Shown here in pieces: positions 1-9,356 of a stretch of DNA of 64,000 bases. The position numbers and the translations under genes are program-made. Source of the stretch: Leucobacter aridicollis (GTDB lineage: Bacteria > Actinomycetota > Actinomycetes > Actinomycetales > Microbacteriaceae); the NCBI RefSeq assembly GCF_013409595.1, contig NZ_JACCBD010000001.1, positions 1,302,001 to 1,366,000 of the forward strand, in the 5' to 3' direction. How positions within the stretch are numbered: position 1 is the first letter of the stretch; each line of letters opens with the position of its first letter. The notes under the pieces were generated by a model. That model made no database searches. It saw nothing but the letters and a program-made list of their open reading frames with translations, and was not told the origin of the DNA.

Positions 1-1
1 T

Positions 2-298
2 GTTGAGCCGTTCACCAGCGACGACGCGGAACGCGAAATACGCGTGCTCGTCGAGGCGGCACTGGCGGAGCCCAACGGGCCCGCAACGACGAGCGAGCGG
101 ATGAGCGAGCCCTCCATCGAGTTCGACGCAGCTCACCCGCCGATCGACGGGCAGAGCTGCGGCTGCGCCACCGCCCCCCTACAGCGTCGGGATGTTCGCG
201 AGCAGCTCCTTCGTGTAGGCGTGCGTCGGGTTGTTGAGCACCTCGTCGACCGGGCCGTCGTCCACGATTTCGCCACGGTTCAGCACGGCGACGCGTGA
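2..298 (+). CDS. Possible 3' end of a gene running in from the left edge
   Basis: An open frame enters from the left edge and stays open to a stop at 296-298. Third-position GC is high over the first 177 bases, as in real genes here, but drops where the frame runs antisense to the ABC ATPase gene. If real, it would overlap that convergent gene by about 120 bp, which is unusual. No family is recognisable from the visible C-terminal part. It may equally be a chance open frame in intergenic DNA. Confidence 0.25.
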   Translation, partial: VEPFTSDDAEREIRVLVEAALAEPNGPATTSERMSEPSIEFDAAHPPIDGQSCGCATAPLQRRDVREQLLRVGVRRVVEHLVDRAVVHDFATVQHGDA

Positions 299-2104
299 CG
301 CGATGTGGCGCGCCAGCGCGATGTTGTGGGTGACGAAGAGTACCGTGAGATCACGCTCTTCCTGCAGGGTGTGGAGCAGCGAGATGATGTTCGCCTGCAC
401 GGAGACGTCGAGCGCCGACGTGATCTCGTCGCACACGAGCACCGACGGCATGTTGACGAGGGCCCGCGCGATCGCGGCGCGTTGCCGTTCGCCGCCCGAC
501 AGGTCGCCTGGCCGCCGGTCGTAGAACTGCCGCCCGAGCTGCACGGCGTCGAGGGCGTCACGCACGCGTTCGCGGCGCTCTTCCGCGCTGTACTCGCTCG
601 CCATCTCGAGCGGCACGAGGAGTGACTGCCCGAGCGTGCGGCGCGGGTTCAGTGACGAGAACGGTGACTGGAAGATGTACTGGATCTGCCGCCGCTGCTC
701 CTGGGTCCGCCCTCGCGTTGACTTCGCAAGCTCCTGGCCGTGGTAGCTCACCGAGCCCTCGTAGTCGCTGAGCAGGCCGGCGATGGAGCGGGCGAGTGTC
801 GTCTTGCCCGATCCTGATTGGCCGAGAAGGAGCGTGCTCTCGCCCGGCGCGAAATCGAGATCGATGCCGCGGAGCACCTGATTCTTGCCGTAGGCGACGC
901 GGAGGTCTCGGATCGAGATCCGTGGATCCGCTGCACCCGGCGCCCCCGTCGTGGCGTCCACACCGGGCTCCGGTGGCGCGTCGACAGGCACTGCCGCCGC
1001 CGCGCCCGCATGGGCGCCGCCGGCACCGTGAGCGCCGGGACCGTGCGCACCGGCGCCCTCGCCTGCTCCGGCGCCTTCGCCAGCGCTTCCGCCCGCATCG
1101 CCGTCACCCGAGCGGGAGACGACCTTATCGGGCGCGGTGTGCTTGAGGATGTCGAGCTCGCCGGTGAGGAACTCCGCGGTGCGCGCGTCCATCTTCGAGA
1201 GCTTCCCGATCTGGTTCTTCCCGGCGAGGTCGGGCACGGCGGCGAGCAGCCTGCGCGTGTAGTCGTGCTGCGGCCGCACGAGCACCTGGCTGGTGTCGCC
1301 GACCTCCACGATCTCGCCGCGAAGCATCACCGCGACGCGGTCCGCGATCTCCGATACGACGGCGAGGTCGTGCGTGATGTACAGCCCGGCGACCCGGTTC
1401 TTCACGGTCATGTCGCGGATCGTGTCGAGCACCTGCTCTTGCGTGGTAACGTCGAGGCCTGTCGTCGGCTCGTCGAGCACGATGACGTCTGGGTACATTG
1501 CGAACGCCATCGCGATCCCGATCCGCTGCTGTTGCCCGCCGGACAGCTGGTGCGGCCAGCGGCGCTGGTACTCGTCGCTGTCGGGGAGCCCGACCTCCCG
1601 CAGCACCGAGCGCACCCGGTCCGCGCGGTCGGCCTCGGACGCGCCGAAGCCGTGAATGTCGAGCACCTCGCGAATCTGGGCACCAACCCGCATGCTCGGG
1701 TTCAGCGAGAGCGCCGGGTCCTGCGGCACGTAGCTGACGCGCGCACCGCGGAGCTGGCGCCTCGCGGACTCGCCCAGCGTGAGCATCTCGGCGAGGTCGG
1801 GGCTGTCGGACGGATACAGCGTGACCGTTCCGCCGGTGTGCGCGAGGCCCTCGCGGATGTGGCCGAGCACTGCGAGGCCGACTGTCGTCTTACCCGATCC
1901 CGACTCGCCGACGAGCGCGAGGATCTCCGCCGCCCGCAGGTCGAGGTTCACGTCGGACACCACGGCGAGGCCGGTGGCGGTCGCCGCGATCGTGAGGTCG
2001 TCGACCTCGAGGATCGGTTCGTCGGCCGACATGCGCAGCTGCCAGGCGGTGCCGTTCTTCTGCGCGTCAGTTGCGATGGGCGCGACGGGGGACTGCTGAG
2101 TCAT
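179..2104 (-). CDS. Double ATPase of a peptide/nickel-type ABC importer (DppD-DppF fusion)
   Basis: 641 aa cytoplasmic protein with two complete nucleotide-binding domains that power the neighbouring permeases. Domain 1 has Walker A GESGSGKTT (66-74), signature LSGGQQQR (187-194) and Walker B VIVLDEP (207-213). Domain 2 has GQSGSGKTT (428-436), LSGGERQR (535-542) and a Walker B ending in CDE (558-560). The two are joined by a Gly/Ala/His-rich low-complexity linker (about 334-372), so separate DppD and DppF subunits of related systems are fused here. The start overlaps the stop of the upstream permease by one base (TAATG), showing translational coupling. It is the last gene of the five-gene minus-strand operon. 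Confidence 0.93.
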   Translation of the reverse strand: MTQQSPVAPIATDAQKNGTAWQLRMSADEPILEVDDLTIAATATGLAVVSDVNLDLRAAEILALVGESGSGKTTVGLAVLGHIREGLAHTGGTVTLYPSDSPDLAEMLTLGESARRQLRGARVSYVPQDPALSLNPSMRVGAQIREVLDIHGFGASEADRADRVRSVLREVGLPDSDEYQRRWPHQLSGGQQQRIGIAMAFAMYPDVIVLDEPTTGLDVTTQEQVLDTIRDMTVKNRVAGLYITHDLAVVSEIADRVAVMLRGEIVEVGDTSQVLVRPQHDYTRRLLAAVPDLAGKNQIGKLSKMDARTAEFLTGELDILKHTAPDKVVSRSGDGDAGGSAGEGAGAGEGAGAHGPGAHGAGGAHAGAAAAVPVDAPPEPGVDATTGAPGAADPRISIRDLRVAYGKNQVLRGIDLDFAPGESTLLLGQSGSGKTTLARSIAGLLSDYEGSVSYHGQELAKSTRGRTQEQRRQIQYIFQSPFSSLNPRRTLGQSLLVPLEMASEYSAEERRERVRDALDAVQLGRQFYDRRPGDLSGGERQRAAIARALVNMPSVLVCDEITSALDVSVQANIISLLHTLQEERDLTVLFVTHNIALARHIASRVAVLNRGEIVDDGPVDEVLNNPTHAYTKELLANIPTL

Positions 2105-3033
2105 TACTTCTCACCTGCGTTCGTGTTGGCGGATGCGCGAGCGATCGAGTCCGCAATGAGGTTGGTGCCGACGGTCAGGATCGCGATCGCGACGACCGGG
2201 AGCAGCACGCCCGCGGGCTGCAGCGAGAGGGCGATGCGGTTCTCGTTGATCATCAGGCCCCAGTCCGCCGCGGGCGGCTGCACCCCGAGCCCGAGGAACG
2301 ACAGTGAGGCGATCGCGCCGATCGAGTACGTCAGTCGGAGCCCGGCCTCGACAGCGAGCGGGCCGGTGATGTTGGGCAGGATTTCGCGGGTGAGGATCCG
2401 GCCGCGCGGCACCGCGTACATCTCCGCGGCGCGGATGTAGTCCTCGTTGATGACGTTCAGCGCGGCGGACCGTGCGACCCGCGCGATGCGCGGCGCGTGC
2501 GTGATCCCGATCACGGTGACGAGCACCCACCCCTGCGGGCCGAGCACGGTCACGGCGAGGAGCGCAAACAGCAGCTGCGGCACGGCGAGGAGCACGTCGT
2601 TCGCGCGCATAATGAGCGAGTCGAGCCAGCCGCCGGTGTATGCCGCAGCCATCCCGAGGGCGACGCCGATGACGAGGCCGACGAGCGTCGCGAGCGCCGA
2701 GTAGATGAGCAGGCTGAGCCCGCCCGCGAGGAACCTGGACCAGACATCGCGCCCAAGGTTGTCGGTGCCGAACAAGCCGTCGGGCTGGAACGGACGACTC
2801 GCGAACTCGGTGGCAGTGTACCCGGTCGCCCACGGCAGAAGCAGCGGGCCGAGGAACGCGAGCAGCACGATGATCGCGGTGAGGATCACTCCGATCTTTG
2901 CCTGCCGCTGCCGCCAGAAGCGATGCATGAACGACACGTTCGCGCCGGTGTTCGCGGACTTGCTCTGGGCGAGATCCTGCGCGGACAGGGTGTTCGTCGC
3001 GTTCAGCCCCGAGGCGTCTTGTGGGTTCGACAT
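2104..3033 (-). CDS. DppC/OppC-type ABC permease
   Basis: 309 aa inner-membrane subunit of the peptide/nickel-type importer. A hydrophilic N-terminus of about 35 residues precedes the first membrane segment, followed by the OppC N-terminal motif region containing FGTDNLGRDVWSR. The EAA loop region (AAEMYAVPRGRILTREILPN), which contacts the ATPase, is present. Length and topology are normal for the family. A GAGGAGGGA ribosome site sits before the ATG. One base separates it from the upstream DppB-type gene, with which it should form a heterodimeric channel. Confidence 0.92.
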   Translation of the reverse strand: MSNPQDASGLNATNTLSAQDLAQSKSANTGANVSFMHRFWRQRQAKIGVILTAIIVLLAFLGPLLLPWATGYTATEFASRPFQPDGLFGTDNLGRDVWSRFLAGGLSLLIYSALATLVGLVIGVALGMAAAYTGGWLDSLIMRANDVLLAVPQLLFALLAVTVLGPQGWVLVTVIGITHAPRIARVARSAALNVINEDYIRAAEMYAVPRGRILTREILPNITGPLAVEAGLRLTYSIGAIASLSFLGLGVQPPAADWGLMINENRIALSLQPAGVLLPVVAIAILTVGTNLIADSIARASANTNAGEK

Positions 3034-3034
3034 G

Positions 3035-3994
3035 TTAGTTCCCTCCTCGAGTGTGAAGTTTCGGGTTCGCGAGGATCCCGACGATGTCGGCGAGGAGATT
3101 CACGACGACGTAGATCGCGGCGACGATCATGGTGATCGCGACGACGACCATCACGTCGCGGTAGTTCACTGCCTCGATGAGCGCCTGGCCGAGCCCCGGG
3201 TACCTGAACAGGAACTCGACGACGACCACGCCGCCGGCCATCCACGCGAGTTGGATCGCGATGACCTGCGCCACCGGGCCGATGGCGTGGGGAAGCGCAT
3301 GGCGCATGATGACGCGGCGCTCGGGCACACCCTTCAGGCGTGCCATCTCGACGTAGCCTGAGTCGAGTACCTCAAGCATGGTCGCGCGCATCATGCGCAC
3401 GATGTACGGGGTGACGACGAGCACGAGTACGAGCACGGGCAGGATGAGCTGGGTGGGGAAGTCCCACACCTGCGTGCCCGGGGGCTGCATCGTGACGGCG
3501 GGCAGGATCGGGAAGACCGTCGTCGCGAAGAGTGCGACGAGGGCGATGCCGACGACGAACTCCGGCAGGGCCGCGAGCACGAGGGAGATGCCGGTGATCG
3601 CCGTGTCGGTGGCGCGCCCGCGGCGGAGCGCGGACCAGATGCCGACGAGGATGCCGACAGGGATCGAGATGACCGCTGCCGCGACCATGAGGAAGAGCGA
3701 GGCGCCGACGCGCTCGCCAATCAGCGCCGCGACAGGCTGCGAGGTCGCCGCGGAGATCCCGAAGTCGCCGACGAACAGCCCGCCGAGCCACAGCAGGTAG
3801 CGTTTCCACGCGGGCTCGTTGAGGTTCATCTGTTCATGGATCGCCGCGATCCGCTCGGGCGTCGCCTGCTGCCCGAGGATCGCCTGCGCCGGATCCCCTG
3901 GGAGGAGCAGCGTGACGAAGAAGATCACCATTGAGACGACGAGCAGGATCGCGACGCTGATCGCGAGCCGCCGCGCGATGAGGCGAAGAATCAT
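3035..3994 (-). CDS. DppB/OppB-type ABC permease
   Basis: 319 aa membrane subunit. The start at 3994 (MILRLIARRLA) gives a classic DppB N-terminal membrane segment. It also gives a 4-bp ATGA overlap with the stop of the binding-protein gene upstream. The open frame continues further upstream, but only antisense-like, low-complexity Arg/Pro-rich sequence is added. The GDPA motif after the first segment and the cytoplasmic EAA loop (MARLKGVPERRVIMRHALP) are visible. It pairs with the DppC-type permease to form the pore of the importer. Confidence 0.92.
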   Translation of the reverse strand: MILRLIARRLAISVAILLVVSMVIFFVTLLLPGDPAQAILGQQATPERIAAIHEQMNLNEPAWKRYLLWLGGLFVGDFGISAATSQPVAALIGERVGASLFLMVAAAVISIPVGILVGIWSALRRGRATDTAITGISLVLAALPEFVVGIALVALFATTVFPILPAVTMQPPGTQVWDFPTQLILPVLVLVLVVTPYIVRMMRATMLEVLDSGYVEMARLKGVPERRVIMRHALPHAIGPVAQVIAIQLAWMAGGVVVVEFLFRYPGLGQALIEAVNYRDVMVVVAITMIVAAIYVVVNLLADIVGILANPKLHTRGGN

Positions 3995-5577
3995 GAGAGG
4001 TCTCCAATCCAGACGCGTTGCAGTTGGAAGCCCGAGAGGGGCAGCCCCGTCGCGTTCGGGACGAGCCCGCCGACGTAGGACTGGTACGCGTCGAGCTGGT
4101 TCGCGAACCCCCAGACGATGAGGCCGCCACGGTCGTACATGATGGCCTGCGCCTCCTCGATGAGCTCGCCGCGTGCGTCGTCGTCGGTCTCGCCGCGCGC
4201 GCGTTCGACGAGCGCGATGAACTCCTCGTCCGCCCAGTGTGTCTCGTTGAACGGCGAATCCGGCATCGCGCCCGAGTTCGCCTGCGGGAGGAAGTTTCGG
4301 GTGTACCAGAAGCTCTGAGAGAACGGGTACTCGAGATAGTCGCCCCAGTACGTCGTGAGGTCCATCCGGTTGATCTTCACCGTGATGCCGGCCTCCGCGG
4401 CCTGCTCGGCGAACACCTGCGCGGCCTCCACGGTGCCCGCCTGTATGGGGGCGGTCGCGAGCTCGACGGTGAGGCCGTCGGGGTAGCCGGCGTCGGCGAG
4501 GAGGCGCTTCGCCTCCTCGATGTCCTGCGTGCGCTGCGGGAACTCCGGGTAGGCCGGGTCGAAACTCGCGAACATGTCGTTGCCGACGGTGCCGTAGCCG
4601 GACAGCACCTGCTCGACCATCTGCTCGCGATCGACGGCGAGGCGGAACGCCTGCCGCACCCGCTCGTCGTCGAACGGCGGGGTGTCGGTGCGCATCGTGA
4701 AGGGCAGCCACATGCCGGTCTCGGAGTTCAGGATCTCCATGCGCGAGTCTGCGCCGATGACCTCCGCGAGCGCGGCGGGGATCTGCGCGACGGCGTCGAC
4801 CTGGCTCGACAACAGCGCGTTGATGAGCGCGTCAGTGTCGTTAAAGTTCAGCAGCTCGATCTTGTCGAGGTACGGTCCGTCGTCTCCCCAGTAGTACGGG
4901 TTCCGCTTGAGCACGGTGGATTGGCCGGGCGTGAAACTCTCAAGCATGAACGGGCCGGTGCCGACCGGGTTCGTCGGGTCGTAGTCCTCGGGCACGATCG
5001 TCATGGTGTACTGCCCAAGGCCGTCGTCGAGGGACGAGTCCGGCACGTCGAGCCTGAACTCGACGGTGGCGTCGTCAACGGCGACGACCTCCCGGAGGTG
5101 CCCGAGGCTTGCGGCGCCGTTCTTCGGATCGTCAGGGTCGATGACTCGCTCGACGCTCGCCACGACGTCTTTCGCGGTCATGGGCCTGCCATCTGAGAAC
5201 TTCACGTCCGTGCGCAGATGCGCGGTCCACACCGTCGCGTCGGCGTTGGGCTCGATCGAGGTCGCGAGCATCGGCTTGAGGTCGAAGTCATCGTCGCGGT
5301 AGAGCAGCGCGTTGTACATGTTAACGGCGCGGGCGACGTCTCCGAGGTTCGTGGCGATCGCGCCGTCGAGGGTGTCTGCGGCGCCGCCGCCGACGAAGCC
5401 GACGCGGAGGGTGCCGCCCTCGACGGGGGATCCTGGGCCGACGCCGTCGGCGCCTGGCACCGCCTGGCCGCTGCAGGCCGCCAGGAGGCCGGCGAGGCCG
5501 AGAGCGAGCGCGGCTCCAAGCATGTGACGGGCCCGTCGACGACGGGGGTGGCGCACACCGGGGGTGCTGTTCACCAT
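3991..5577 (-). CDS. Peptide/nickel-type ABC substrate-binding lipoprotein (SBP family 5)
   Basis: 528 aa extracellular lipoprotein. The signal peptide is Arg-rich (PRRRRAR) with a hydrophobic core and a lipobox LAAC ending at Cys35. The mature part follows the SBP_bac_5 pattern, with GGTLRVGF near the start and TAKDVVASVERV and DPDDPKNGA segments. I chose the ATG at 5577 because an AAAGGAAG ribosome site precedes it by a normal distance, and the long upstream extension of the frame lacks coding character. It delivers substrate to the downstream permease pair. The ligand cannot be read from sequence. Confidence 0.92.
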   Translation of the reverse strand: MVNSTPGVRHPRRRRARHMLGAALALGLAGLLAACSGQAVPGADGVGPGSPVEGGTLRVGFVGGGAADTLDGAIATNLGDVARAVNMYNALLYRDDDFDLKPMLATSIEPNADATVWTAHLRTDVKFSDGRPMTAKDVVASVERVIDPDDPKNGAASLGHLREVVAVDDATVEFRLDVPDSSLDDGLGQYTMTIVPEDYDPTNPVGTGPFMLESFTPGQSTVLKRNPYYWGDDGPYLDKIELLNFNDTDALINALLSSQVDAVAQIPAALAEVIGADSRMEILNSETGMWLPFTMRTDTPPFDDERVRQAFRLAVDREQMVEQVLSGYGTVGNDMFASFDPAYPEFPQRTQDIEEAKRLLADAGYPDGLTVELATAPIQAGTVEAAQVFAEQAAEAGITVKINRMDLTTYWGDYLEYPFSQSFWYTRNFLPQANSGAMPDSPFNETHWADEEFIALVERARGETDDDARGELIEEAQAIMYDRGGLIVWGFANQLDAYQSYVGGLVPNATGLPLSGFQLQRVWIGDLS

Positions 5578-5696
5578 TGAATCGCTTCCTTTCGCATGTT
5601 CCAGGGCCGGCAGCAGCCGGTCTTGGATGGTCGTGACGCCGGGGGTGCGAGGCTCGGCGCTCGGGCAAGTCGTGTGTCTGTGGGGTGTCCTGTCTG

Positions 5697-6761
5697 TCAG
5701 TGCGGTGGGCGTGCGTCGTGCGCGTCCGTGCCTGGTTCGGCGAAGCGGCGGGCGGCGAACGCGGCCCCGTCGCGCATGGCTGCCGTTGCGGCGTCGAGCA
5801 TGCGGCCGAAGTGGAGGAACGAGTGCAGCACCCCGGGGACGATGGACCAATCCACGTCGTGCCCCGCGGCTGCGAGCCGGCGGCCGAGCTCCTCCGAGTC
5901 GTCGCGGAGCGGGTCGAGCTCCGCGCCCACGACATAGGCCGGTGGCAGCGGCGCCGCGAGATCTGCGGTGAGCGGAGCCGCGTACGGGCTCACCCGGTCG
6001 CGGGGGTCGGTGAGGTAGGTGTCGGAGATGAGTTCGAGGTCCGCAGCCGACATGCCATCCCAGAACCCGCCGAGGCTGTGCCGCGACGCGGAGTCCTCGA
6101 GGCCGTAGCCGCCGTAGTACAACAGCATGGCCCTGAGCGAGGCGTTGACCCGTGCGGGATTCGTCGCGGCCTCGGTGACCCGGGCGGGCTCGTCGCGAAG
6201 GAGGAGTGCCGTTCCAAGCGCAAGCACGGCGCCCGCAGAGTCGCCGGCGACGGCGAGGCGATCCCCATCGATGCCGTACCGATCCCCGCCGAGCGCGAGA
6301 TCCGCGACGACGCCCGCGCACTCGAGCAGGGCCTGCGGAAACCGCGCCTCGGGGGCGAGCGAGTAGTCGACCGCAACGACTGCGGCGCCCGACGCGCTCG
6401 CCAAGACCCGGGCGATCCGGTCGTGGGAGTCGAGGTTTCCGAGCATGAACCCGCCGCCGTGGAGGTAGACGATAGCCGGGAGTACGGGGGAGTCGGTCGG
6501 GCGGTGCACGCGCGCCCGGACCCGTGCGCCCGCGACGTCGAAGGTGAGTTCGCGGGTGTCGTGCATGACGGGCCCGCCGACGTTCCAGAACTCGCGCTCC
6601 GCCAGGTAGTCGGCGCGAGCCGCGGCGACGCTTCCCGGGGGCGTGTCGGCCGGAGTGGGCTGGGTCGCCAGGCGGTCGAGCTGGTGTTCCACGACGCGGC
6701 GCATCTGGGGCGTACAGGCCTCCCGAATGTGCCTCGGAATGTCGGTGAATGAATGCTGCAT
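5697..6761 (-). CDS. Alpha/beta-hydrolase, HSL (hormone-sensitive lipase-like) family esterase
   Basis: 354 aa cytoplasmic esterase or lipase-like enzyme. The oxyanion-hole HGGG motif is at 101-104 and the nucleophile elbow GDSAG at 173-177 (Ser175). Likely acid and base are Asp283 (GAELDPLRDD) and His313 (GVLHSF). The start at 6761 follows a GGAAGGG ribosome site. The frame upstream of it is low-complexity and probably not translated. It lies 119 bp ahead of the binding-protein gene and probably heads the importer operon, suggesting that the imported compound carries an ester or similar bond. The substrate is unknown. Confidence 0.88.
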   Translation of the reverse strand: MQHSFTDIPRHIREACTPQMRRVVEHQLDRLATQPTPADTPPGSVAAARADYLAEREFWNVGGPVMHDTRELTFDVAGARVRARVHRPTDSPVLPAIVYLHGGGFMLGNLDSHDRIARVLASASGAAVVAVDYSLAPEARFPQALLECAGVVADLALGGDRYGIDGDRLAVAGDSAGAVLALGTALLLRDEPARVTEAATNPARVNASLRAMLLYYGGYGLEDSASRHSLGGFWDGMSAADLELISDTYLTDPRDRVSPYAAPLTADLAAPLPPAYVVGAELDPLRDDSEELGRRLAAAGHDVDWSIVPGVLHSFLHFGRMLDAATAAMRDGAAFAARRFAEPGTDAHDARPPH

Positions 6762-7444
6762 TGGTGCCCTTCCAACGTGGTGGTGCGGGGTGCCCGCAGG
6801 CTGACGCGTCGAGCGGTGCGGCCCCGGCGTCGTCTGCGGCGTGCGGGGGCTCAGCGCGCGCGCCGCGGGTGCGTGAGCGGTCGCATCGCTCCCTGGGCGC
6901 AGGCCGGTTGCCTCGGGAACGGTCTGAGACCGTGCGGCGCGTGGCCGCGCGTTCGGGGCGCTGAAGCAACCCCGCTCACGCCGTGGACCGGCGCGCGGTG
7001 CCCCCGGCGGCGTCAGTCGTGCGGCGGGAGGCACCAGTTCGTTTCATGGTGGGGTCTGGCTGGGGGACAGGCCGCGATTGAGGTACTGGCCGACCTCGAT
7101 CCCCGCGGCTCCGCCCGCGTGAGGCACGGCGCGGGCAGCCCGCCTCACGGGTGCGGCCGGTGGCCTCCCGTGGACGTGCTGCAGTGCGTGTGCCATGTCC
7201 TGACACTAAGTGAGGGGTCGACAAGGCCGCAAGTGGTGGCGTTCCGCCGCAAATCTGCTGAGTTCTTTGCGACGAACGTCGCGCAAGTCGCTGATTGGCC
7301 TGTGGTGGCCTACCCGCGCGTGGCTGTGCGCTTGGGGCCGTTCTGGCGATTTCGGCGGCCAAATGACACCCGTGAAGTTACGCAAATGTGATTTCCTTGC
7401 TCCCCGTCGCGGTGGGGGCGCGCAAAGATGATGAAATAGGCGGT
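6762..7444. other. Long intergenic region between the esterase and the MarR gene
   Basis: About 680 bp with no convincing gene. Open frames here have poor codon bias and no ribosome sites. It separates two divergent transcription units, so it should hold both promoters. I see a short inverted repeat, GCGACG-aa-CGTCGC, at 7269-7282, and two CAAATG words at 7339-7344 and 7383-7388. These could be regulator sites but are weak evidence. Confidence 0.5.
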
Positions 7445-7912
7445 ATGACAGATTTTGCCCCGCGCATGGACGCCAGGGAGTCACGGGCCTGGCTTGGGCT
7501 GATTGGAGTCGCCCAGTTGCTCCCGCACCTGCTCGACGCTCAGCTGGAGCGGGACTCCCGGATGACGCATTTCGAGTTCACGGTGCTGTCGGCGCTGTAC
7601 GTCGAGCCGACTTCTGTGCTTCGGATGTCGGAGCTCGCGCAGACGACCGCAGCGACGCTGCCGCGGCTCTCGCACGTGTGCACGCGGATGGAGAAGCGGG
7701 ACCTCATCGAGCGGGTCCCGAGCGAGACTGATCGCCGCGCGACAAACGTTCGGTTGACCCCGGCGGGACGGCGGGAGTTCATTCGCGCGATCCCCGCCCA
7801 CATTGAGCTCGTGAGAAGCCTCGTGATCGATGCGCTGACGCCGGAACAGCTCGATTCGCTTGGCGAGATTGCCGAGATCATTGGCGGGAGGCTCGCGGAG
7901 CATCGCAACTAG
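7445..7912 (+). CDS. MarR-family transcriptional regulator
   Basis: 155 aa predicted dimeric DNA-binding protein. The winged-helix core spans about residues 45-120. It contains the recognition region ATLPRLSHVCTRMEKRDLIERV and the wing motif SETDRRATNVRLTPAGRR (typical DxRxxxxxLT of MarR). The ATG at 7445 starts the protein with MTDFAPRMD; an in-frame earlier start at 7388 has no better ribosome site. It is divergent from the esterase/importer operon and upstream of the DUF3105-DUF305-VOC genes, so either side may be its target. Confidence 0.88.
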   Translation: MTDFAPRMDARESRAWLGLIGVAQLLPHLLDAQLERDSRMTHFEFTVLSALYVEPTSVLRMSELAQTTAATLPRLSHVCTRMEKRDLIERVPSETDRRATNVRLTPAGRREFIRAIPAHIELVRSLVIDALTPEQLDSLGEIAEIIGGRLAEHRN

Positions 7913-7986
7913 TTCGTCGCTCCGGAGGATTCTCCCAGGCCACTGATAAATGATTGTCGCAACAACCAAATTGGAGCGGGGATCGA

Positions 7987-8661
7987 ATGTCGGAGCCAAC
8001 AGGCCGCAAGACCACCAAGCAGCAGCGAGCCGAGGCGCGCGCCGAGCGGGTGCGTGCCCACCAGCAGCAGGAGGCGGCGCGCAAGCGCAACCGGCGCATC
8101 GCGGCCGTGAGCGGAGCGGTCGGCGGTGCCGCCGTCATCGCCCTCGTCATCACCTTCGTGGCGACATCGACGGAACCAGTTCAGCGGCCCCAGGACATCG
8201 AGATCGCGGGGCTCACCGAGTTCCCGAATCTCCCCGCGACCCATATCGACCCGGCGCCCGTGGATTATCAGGAGAGCTACGGCATGGCCGTTCCCGCGGG
8301 CGGCGACCACTCGCAGATCTGGCTGAACTGTGGCGTCTACAGCCAGCCGCAGCAAAACGAGAACGCGGTGCACGCGCTCGAACACGGGGCGGTGTGGGTG
8401 ACCTATGATCCGGATGTGGCGACGGATGAGGACATCTCGGCACTGCGAAACGCCATCCCCGACCAGTACACGATCCTCTCGCCGTACCCCGGCCAGCCCG
8501 CTCCGTTCATGGCCTCGGCCTGGGGCGCCCAGATCGAGATGGAGAGCGTGTCGGACGCGCGCCTGGCGCAGTTCATCGACAGGTACTGGAAGTCCGCGGA
8601 CGCGCCAGAGCCGGGCGCGTCGTGCTCGGGGGCGCTGCAGGGCCCAGGCCTTGTCGCCTAG
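7987..8661 (+). CDS. DUF3105 membrane-anchored protein
   Basis: 224 aa. An Arg/Gln/Ala-rich basic N-terminus precedes one transmembrane segment (about residues 38-60). The DUF3105 domain follows outside the membrane. Typical features include AGGDHSQIWLNCGVYSQP, then HALEHGAVWVTYDP, whose clustered His and Cys residues suggest metal or redox chemistry. I chose ATG 7987, which follows GGAGCGGGG, over an in-frame start at 7954. The biochemical function of DUF3105 is not established. The overlapping downstream DUF305 gene is a frequent partner. Confidence 0.85.
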   Translation: MSEPTGRKTTKQQRAEARAERVRAHQQQEAARKRNRRIAAVSGAVGGAAVIALVITFVATSTEPVQRPQDIEIAGLTEFPNLPATHIDPAPVDYQESYGMAVPAGGDHSQIWLNCGVYSQPQQNENAVHALEHGAVWVTYDPDVATDEDISALRNAIPDQYTILSPYPGQPAPFMASAWGAQIEMESVSDARLAQFIDRYWKSADAPEPGASCSGALQGPGLVA

Positions 8662-9304
8662 CGGGCGCAGCGCGGGCCTGACGGCGTTCGTCGCCACGAT
8701 GCTCGCGCTCGTGCTCGTCGCGGCGTCGTTGATCATCGGGCGCGCGACCGCCGGCCCTGATCCGCTACCGAACACGCGCAGCGCCGAGGCGGGGTTCGCC
8801 CGCGACATGCAGATCCATCACGACCAGGCCGTCGAGATGTCGATGATCGTCCGAGACCTCACCGACTCGCCAGACATTCGACTCCTGGCATACGACATCG
8901 CGACCTCCCAGTCCCAGCAGGCGGGGCAGATGTTTGGCTGGCTCGCGACGTGGGGGCTCCCGCAGTCGTCGCCCGAGCCTGCAATGACCTGGATGCATCG
9001 GCCTCTTCCGTCAGGGGAGAGTCACGTGCACGGCGTGCCAGACGCGACGAGCGCGGTGCCCGAGGCGATGCCGGGCATGGCGACGCGTGCGCAACTCGAG
9101 GAGCTGAAGACCCTTCGCGGCGTTGCCGCCGAGCGGATGTTCCTGCGGCTCATGATCGCTCACCACGAGGGCGGCATTGACATGGCCGACGCGCTCCTGC
9201 AGCGGAGCGACTATCCGGTCGTGACGGACCTCGCCGGCAGCATCGCCAAGGCCCAGCAGAGCGAGATCCAGCTCATGGAAGACCTCCTCGCGGAGCGCCA
9301 GTGA
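8651..9304 (+). CDS. DUF305 membrane-anchored protein
   Basis: 217 aa from a TTG start at 8651, which overlaps the DUF3105 stop. ATG 8699 is the alternative, but it would remove the polar N-terminus before the single membrane segment (GLTAFVATMLALVLVAAS). The DUF305 domain shows its two paired-His signatures, MQIHHDQAVEMS and LMIAHHEGGIDMA, in a four-helix ferritin-like fold. Such proteins are linked to metal (often copper) handling, but this is not proven here. It is translationally coupled to the DUF3105 gene. Confidence 0.85.
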   Translation: MSPSGRSAGLTAFVATMLALVLVAASLIIGRATAGPDPLPNTRSAEAGFARDMQIHHDQAVEMSMIVRDLTDSPDIRLLAYDIATSQSQQAGQMFGWLATWGLPQSSPEPAMTWMHRPLPSGESHVHGVPDATSAVPEAMPGMATRAQLEELKTLRGVAAERMFLRLMIAHHEGGIDMADALLQRSDYPVVTDLAGSIAKAQQSEIQLMEDLLAERQ

Positions 9305-9356
9305 CGACCCCGCAATCCAACCCCCGCATCCCACGCAACACTCGAAGGACCCGCCC

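Noticed and set aside
818..2440. Long plus-strand open frame (540 codons) over the importer ATPase and permease genes
   Set aside because: Antisense shadow of two clear genes; Arg/Val/His-rich without motifs or ribosome site, as expected in high-GC DNA.
3995..4711. Upstream extension of the DppB permease frame
   Set aside because: Arg/His/Pro-rich sequence lying inside the binding-protein gene; the start at 3994 gives a normal DppB N-terminus and ATGA coupling.
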